This document shows positions 34,918 through 37,672 of a DNA stretch of 37,672 bases, piece by piece (the first letter of the stretch is position 1; every line of letters begins with the position of its first letter). The notes below the pieces were generated by a model. It saw nothing but the letters and a program-made list of their open reading frames with translations, was not told the origin of the DNA and ran no database searches. This stretch comes from Eubacteriaceae bacterium. GTDB taxonomy: Bacteria; Bacillota; Clostridia; Eubacteriales; Eubacteriaceae. The DNA is taken from positions 1 to 37,672 of the forward strand of contig JAAYJS010000004.1 in assembly GCA_012522805.1 (NCBI GenBank), given 5' to 3'. The position numbers were made by a program, and so were the translations under genes.

Positions 34918-35346
34918 CTAAATACCCAACTCCGACATACGTTCCGCTAAAATTGTCGCATCGATGTTGCTGGTTTCTTCCCATAGGCCTGCTTCCCAAA
35001 TTTCCAGACGTGTGGACACGCCGATAATTCTGGTTTCTTTTGTCAAGTTTGCATAATCTCTTAAAATAGGTGGTATGGTGATGCGACCTTGTTTGTCTAA
35101 GGTGCAATCCGAAGCACCTGCAAAGAAAAAACGTGTAAAATTACGGGCATCTTTATCGTAAAAAGAAAGCTCGCGAATTCTTCTTTCGAAGTTTTGCCAT
35201 TCCTCTTCGGAAAAAACAAAAAGACATCGATCCAATCCCTTCGTCACGATAAAGTGTTCTCCCAAGGCGTCACGAAATTTAGACGGTATGATCAACCGCC
35301 CTTTATCGTCGATATTATGTGAAAAATCTCCGTATAAATTCGCCAT
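34918..35346 (-). CDS. mraZ: Transcriptional regulator MraZ
   Basis: MraZ binds repeated TGGG-type boxes and, in other bacteria, represses the dcw operon that it heads. It has 142 residues with two SpoVT/AbrB-like swapped-hairpin domains (NIDDKGRLIIPSKFRDAL and CTLDKQGRITIPPILRDYA). The ATG at 35346 has GGTGG about 6 bases upstream; a 13-residue extension is open but not part of the family. A good promoter, overlapped by matching boxes, lies 70-100 bases upstream, so autoregulation is likely. Confidence 0.95.
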   Translation of the reverse strand: MANLYGDFSHNIDDKGRLIIPSKFRDALGEHFIVTKGLDRCLFVFSEEEWQNFERRIRELSFYDKDARNFTRFFFAGASDCTLDKQGRITIPPILRDYANLTKETRIIGVSTRLEIWEAGLWEETSNIDATILAERMSELGI

Positions 35347-35402
35347 TCTACCACCCCGGGGCCTTTTTAATGGGAAATCTCCCACTTTCTGCTACATTCT
35401 CC

Positions 35403-35436
35403 CCCCATTTGCCCCATATTATACCACACTCCCCCA
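35403..35436 (-). promoter_or_regulatory. MraZ operator: TGGGG-type boxes in helical phase
   Basis: On the minus strand TGGGG, TGGTA, TGGGG and TGGGG start at 35436, 35426, 35416 and 35407, that is 10, 10 and 9 bases apart. This matches the known MraZ site design of TGGGn boxes with 5-base spacers. The second box is part of the extended -10 TGGTATAAT, so bound MraZ would block RNA polymerase. A further TGGGA/TCCCA inverted pair lies at 35371-35384, nearer the gene. Confidence 0.65.
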
Positions 35437-35447
35437 CTTTACTACAA
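35418..35447 (-). promoter_or_regulatory. Promoter of the dcw cluster (mraZp)
   Basis: On the minus strand the -10 is a perfect TATAAT (35418-35423) preceded by TGG (extended -10). A weak -35, TTGTAG (35442-35447), lies 18 bases upstream. Transcription would begin near 35411, about 65 bases before the mraZ ATG. No other promoter this good was noticed upstream of ftsZ, so it may drive the whole cluster. Confidence 0.7.
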
Positions 35448-35530
35448 CTTAAATCCCTATTTAATTTCTTTTGATAGTGCGTATTAAGATGTAGCAGAAA
35501 AGCAGAATGTAAGAAATTATTTCTGAGCAC

Positions 35531-35559
35531 TTGAGATAATCTTTTTTTTAGTTTAAGAT
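35531..35559 (+). promoter_or_regulatory. Promoter for the ACT-DUF711 pair
   Basis: TTGAGA (35531-35536), a 17-base spacer that includes an 8-base T-run, and TAAGAT (35554-35559) form a good SigA-type promoter. An AGGAGG ribosome-binding site follows 7 bases before the ACT gene ATG. Confidence 0.55.
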
Positions 35560-35586
35560 AAACAGACAATGCGCTAGGAGGTTCAC

Positions 35587-35856
35587 ATGAGAGCAGTTGT
35601 CACAGTTATCGGCAAAGACCGAACGGGCATTATATATTCTATTTCTAAGGTGTTGGCGGAATCCAACGTCAACATCGAAGACATCAGTCAAACGATTATG
35701 CAAGGATTTTTCACCATGATTATGTTGGTCGACTTGACCAATATGACGGGAGATTTTAAACAATTAAAATCGGACTTGGAAAATGCCAGTGCCGCATTGG
35801 GTATGTCCATCCATTTGCAGCACGAAGAAATTTTCGATGCAATGCACACAATATAG
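35587..35856 (+). CDS. ACT domain protein, UPF0237 family
   Basis: An 89-residue protein that is one ACT domain (AVVTVIGKDRTGIIYSISKVLA, then NVNIEDISQTIMQGFFTM). ACT domains bind amino acids or other small ligands and usually control a partner. UPF0237 proteins are stand-alone and of unknown function, and in many Firmicutes are found just before a DUF711 gene, as here with a 7-base gap. AGGAGG precedes the ATG. A regulatory subunit role for the neighbour is inference. Confidence 0.9.
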   Translation: MRAVVTVIGKDRTGIIYSISKVLAESNVNIEDISQTIMQGFFTMIMLVDLTNMTGDFKQLKSDLENASAALGMSIHLQHEEIFDAMHTI

Positions 35857-35863
35857 GTGAACA

Positions 35864-37222
35864 ATGGCACTTTTTAAAAATGTAATTGAAACCATTCAAA
35901 TGATAGAAAAGGAGAAGTTGGATATCCGCACCATTACCATGGGTATCTCTCTCCTGGATTGTGTTGACAGCGACGGTGCCAAGGCGCGACAAAAAATTTA
36001 CGACAAAATTACGACTTGCGCCCAAAATCTAGTTAAAGAAGGCGAGAGAATCGACACCGAATTGGGCATTCCCATTGTCAACAAACGGATTTCCGTCACG
36101 CCGATTTCTCTGATTGCCGGCGCTTCCAACGATTCGGATTATATCGAATTTGCAAAAACCCTAGACAAAGCTGCGTCTCAAGTCGGCGTCAACTTTATCG
36201 GTGGCTACTCGGCTCTTTGCCCCAAGGGGTTTACCAACGGCGATCTGCGAACGATTCAGTCCATACCGGAAGCCTTGGCTACAACCGAGAAGGTCTGTGC
36301 TTCTGTCAACTTGGGTTCCAGCCAAACCGGCATCAATATGGATGCCGTACGTTTGATGGGAGAAATCATTAAAAAAACCGCTTACGACACCCGCCAGGAC
36401 GATTCCATCGGTTGTGCTAAGCTGGTAGTCTTTTGCAACGCCGTGGAGGACAATCCCTTTATGGCCGGTGCTTTTCACGGTGTCGGAGAGCCGGATAAAG
36501 TCATCCACGTCGGTGTATCCGGTCCCGGTGTTGTTAAAACCGCTTTGGAGAAATGCCACAACGCCTCCTTCGACGAAATGGCGGAAATCATTAAAAAAAC
36601 CGCCTTTAAAATTACACGAGCCGGTCAATTAGTGGGCACCACCGTCTCCAAACGTTTGGGGGTTCCCTTTGGTATCCTGGATCTTTCCTTAGCACCTACC
36701 CCATCGGTTGGGGATTCCGTCGCCCGTATTTTGGAAGAAATGGGTTTGGAGCATGCCGGTGCACCGGGAACCACCGCCGCCCTAGCCATGCTCAACGATG
36801 CTGTTAAAAAAGGAGGCATCATGGCCTCCACCTCCGTGGGTGGCTTAAGTGGCGCTTTTATTCCTGTTTCCGAAGACGAAGGTATGATCGAATCCGCAGA
36901 AATTGGCGCCATCACCTTAGAAAAATTGGAAGCCATGACCTGTGTTTGTTCTGTCGGCTTGGACATGATTGCCATCCCCGGCGATACGCCGGCCACTACC
37001 ATATCCGGTATCATTGCGGACGAAGCGGCCATCGGTATGGTCAACCACAAAACCACTGCTGTCCGTTTAATCCCCGTTTACGGAAAAACCGTTGGAGACC
37101 GTGCAGAATTCGGTGGCCTTTTGGGTTACGCCCCGATTATGAAGGTCAACCCCTATAGCTGCGACCATTTTATTAACCGCAGCGGCAAAATACCACCACC
37201 GGTCCATTCCTTTAAAAATTAA
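35864..37222 (+). CDS. DUF711/UPF0210 family protein (PFL-like fold)
   Basis: A 452-residue protein matching the UPF0210 (COG2848) family, whose members have a fold related to pyruvate formate-lyase but whose reaction is unknown. I see no glycyl-radical motif of the RVxG type. Conserved-looking stretches include [74 protein letters not shown] and [22 protein letters not shown] lies 5 bases before the ATG. It appears to be co-transcribed with the ACT protein. The family is usually cytoplasmic, and no signal or membrane segment is seen. Confidence 0.9.
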   Translation: MALFKNVIETIQMIEKEKLDIRTITMGISLLDCVDSDGAKARQKIYDKITTCAQNLVKEGERIDTELGIPIVNKRISVTPISLIAGASNDSDYIEFAKTLDKAASQVGVNFIGGYSALCPKGFTNGDLRTIQSIPEALATTEKVCASVNLGSSQTGINMDAVRLMGEIIKKTAYDTRQDDSIGCAKLVVFCNAVEDNPFMAGAFHGVGEPDKVIHVGVSGPGVVKTALEKCHNASFDEMAEIIKKTAFKITRAGQLVGTTVSKRLGVPFGILDLSLAPTPSVGDSVARILEEMGLEHAGAPGTTAALAMLNDAVKKGGIMASTSVGGLSGAFIPVSEDEGMIESAEIGAITLEKLEAMTCVCSVGLDMIAIPGDTPATTISGIIADEAAIGMVNHKTTAVRLIPVYGKTVGDRAEFGGLLGYAPIMKVNPYSCDHFINRSGKIPPPVHSFKN

Positions 37223-37245
37223 TATCGTTTATACAAATACAAAAA

Positions 37246-37293
37246 CACCACACTCTGTGGTCTGAGTGTATTCTAAAACCGTAGGGTGTGGTG
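37246..37293. terminator. Long-loop hairpin after the DUF711 gene
   Basis: CACCACACTC (37246-37255) can pair with GGGTGTGGTG (37284-37293) with one G-U pair. On the minus strand a T-run follows at 37245-37241, so it looks like a terminator for leftward transcription; on the plus strand, the direction of DUF711, the tail is not T-rich. ACACTC (37250-37255) can instead pair with GAGTGT (37264-37269), a competing structure. Confidence 0.4.
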
Positions 37294-37377
37294 CTTGCCA
37301 TTTCTTTTATCTCTGAAGCATGGTCTCCCATTAAGAGAGCAGGTGTTGCCTATCTATTTTTGATAGGTAAGCCATAT

Positions 37378-37410
37378 AAAAAAACCCCTAGAACACAGGG
37401 GTTCTAGGGG
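37378..37410 (-). terminator. Strong intrinsic terminator after the small ORF
   Basis: CCCCTAGAAC and GTTCTAGGGG (37385-37394 and 37401-37410) pair perfectly around a 6-base loop; on the minus strand seven T residues follow (plus-strand A at 37378-37384). It closes the transcript carrying the 43-codon ORF. A further hairpin (37346-37370) follows. Confidence 0.85.
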
Positions 37411-37442
37411 GCGTATACTTGCTGTTTAATTTAAAATTTCAA

Positions 37443-37574
37443 TCACACTGCAAGAATGATAAACTTCATAAAGGCCATAAAGCCTTCTCTGACATCTTCA
37501 TCCTCAGGTAAAAAGTCCAGTTCTTCCTCTTCCATCTTTTTTATCAAATCTAAAATAGTTGTATTTTCGTCCAT
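37443..37574 (-). CDS. Small acidic protein, 43 residues, unknown
   Basis: An ATG at 37572-37574 with GGAGAA 6 bases upstream opens a 43-codon frame ending TGA at 37443-37445. The peptide is acidic in its first 30 residues (KKMEEEELDF, LPEDEDV) and ends hydrophobic (FMAFMKFIILAV). A strong terminator lies 33 bases past it, and the preceding frame ends in TAG within its ribosome-binding site. Together these make it likely to be translated. I recognise no family. Confidence 0.6.
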   Translation of the reverse strand: MDENTTILDLIKKMEEEELDFLPEDEDVREGFMAFMKFIILAV

Positions 37575-37583
37575 TGTTTTCTC

Positions 37584-37672
37584 CTATTTATAAACTGCAC
37601 TTTCGTGAACAAAATTATGCACGGCATTTAGATTTTCAACATTGACATCTCCCTTAGACAATAGAGTTCGAG
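37584..37672 (-). CDS. C-terminal end of a minus-strand gene cut by the window edge
   Basis: The frame is open from the window edge to TAG at 37584-37586, 28 codons, ending ENLNAVHNFVHESAVYK. It stops 9 bases before the small acidic ORF, in the pattern of one operon. No family is recognisable from this tail. Confidence 0.5.
   Translation of the reverse strand, partial: RTLLSKGDVNVENLNAVHNFVHESAVYK

Larger units (their letters stand above)
35386..35500. repeat. 12-bp inverted repeat flanking the mraZ promoter
   Basis: TTTCTGCTACAT at 35386-35397 and ATGTAGCAGAAA at 35489-35500 are exact reverse complements, 91 bases apart, with the mraZ promoter and operator between them. An overlapping AGCAGAATGTAAG at 35501-35513 resembles the right arm. 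It could be a second regulator's paired site that loops the region, or chance. Confidence 0.55.

Noticed and set aside
34032-35107. Alternative-frame ORFs in rsmH and mraZ
   Set aside because: They are shadows of well-recognised genes with no motifs of their own.
36161-37056. Minus-strand frames opposite DUF711
   Set aside because: They are complements of a strongly conserved plus-strand gene and lack ribosome-binding sites.
1-37672. Mobile elements, CRISPR arrays, prophage or defence genes
   Set aside because: No transposase, integrase, spaced repeats or defence-family proteins were seen; the window is compact core genome.

Overview
This window looks like chromosomal core DNA from a low-to-moderate G+C Gram-positive bacterium, most likely an anaerobic member of the Clostridia. 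The evidence is a fused IspH-S1 gene placed after cmk and plsC, the order comM-dprA-topA, a division (dcw) cluster with sbp and two DUF881 genes, strong AGGAGG ribosome-binding sites, and frequent TTG or GTG starts. I cannot name a genus. I see no insertion sequence, prophage, CRISPR array, rRNA or tRNA.

Layout. Almost every gene lies on the minus strand, so transcription runs from high to low coordinates. (1) 35.4-21.3 kb is the division and wall cluster: mraZ, rsmH, ftsL-like, a PASTA-type class B PBP, murF, mraY, murD, ftsW, murG, ftsQ, two DUF881 genes, sbp and ftsZ. It is very compact, with many overlaps, and starts at a promoter overlapped by a textbook MraZ-type operator. murE, murC, murB and ftsA are not in it. 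(2) 21.3-15.6 kb holds nrdR and nudF, a terminator, then lysA, a site-2 protease, scpA, scpB, rluB and mnmM. (3) 15.3-10.3 kb holds a BaiN/HI0933 flavoprotein, cmk, plsC and ispH-S1, closed by a terminator. (4) 10.3-1.9 kb holds a PurF homologue, comM, dprA, then topA, hslV and hslU, closed by a terminator. (5) 1.7-0.4 kb is a CoA-disulfide-reductase family flavoprotein. On the plus strand, divergent from mraZ, sit an ACT-domain protein and a DUF711 protein (35.6-37.2 kb). The right edge carries a tiny acidic ORF and the tail of another minus-strand gene; the left edge may carry the tail of a plus-strand gene.

How the genes fit together. Region 1 makes lipid-linked wall precursors (MurF, MurD, MraY, MurG) and uses them at the septum (FtsW, PBP, FtsQ, FtsL-like, FtsZ). 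lysA leads to lysine from diaminopimelate. ScpA and ScpB serve chromosome segregation, and NrdR represses ribonucleotide reductase genes. CMK, PlsC and IspH supply CDP, phosphatidate and isoprenoid precursors.

Most of this is well-known housekeeping. The best candidate for something poorly described is the PurF homologue at 8857-10263. It has kept the PRPP loop and all four Fe-S cysteine positions but has lost the catalytic Cys1 and most of the glutamine-binding residues. Also worth a look are the MraZ operator geometry, an inverted repeat flanking the mraZ promoter, a possible leader ORF before topA, the ACT-DUF711 pair, and absences that suggest a non-sporulating lineage.
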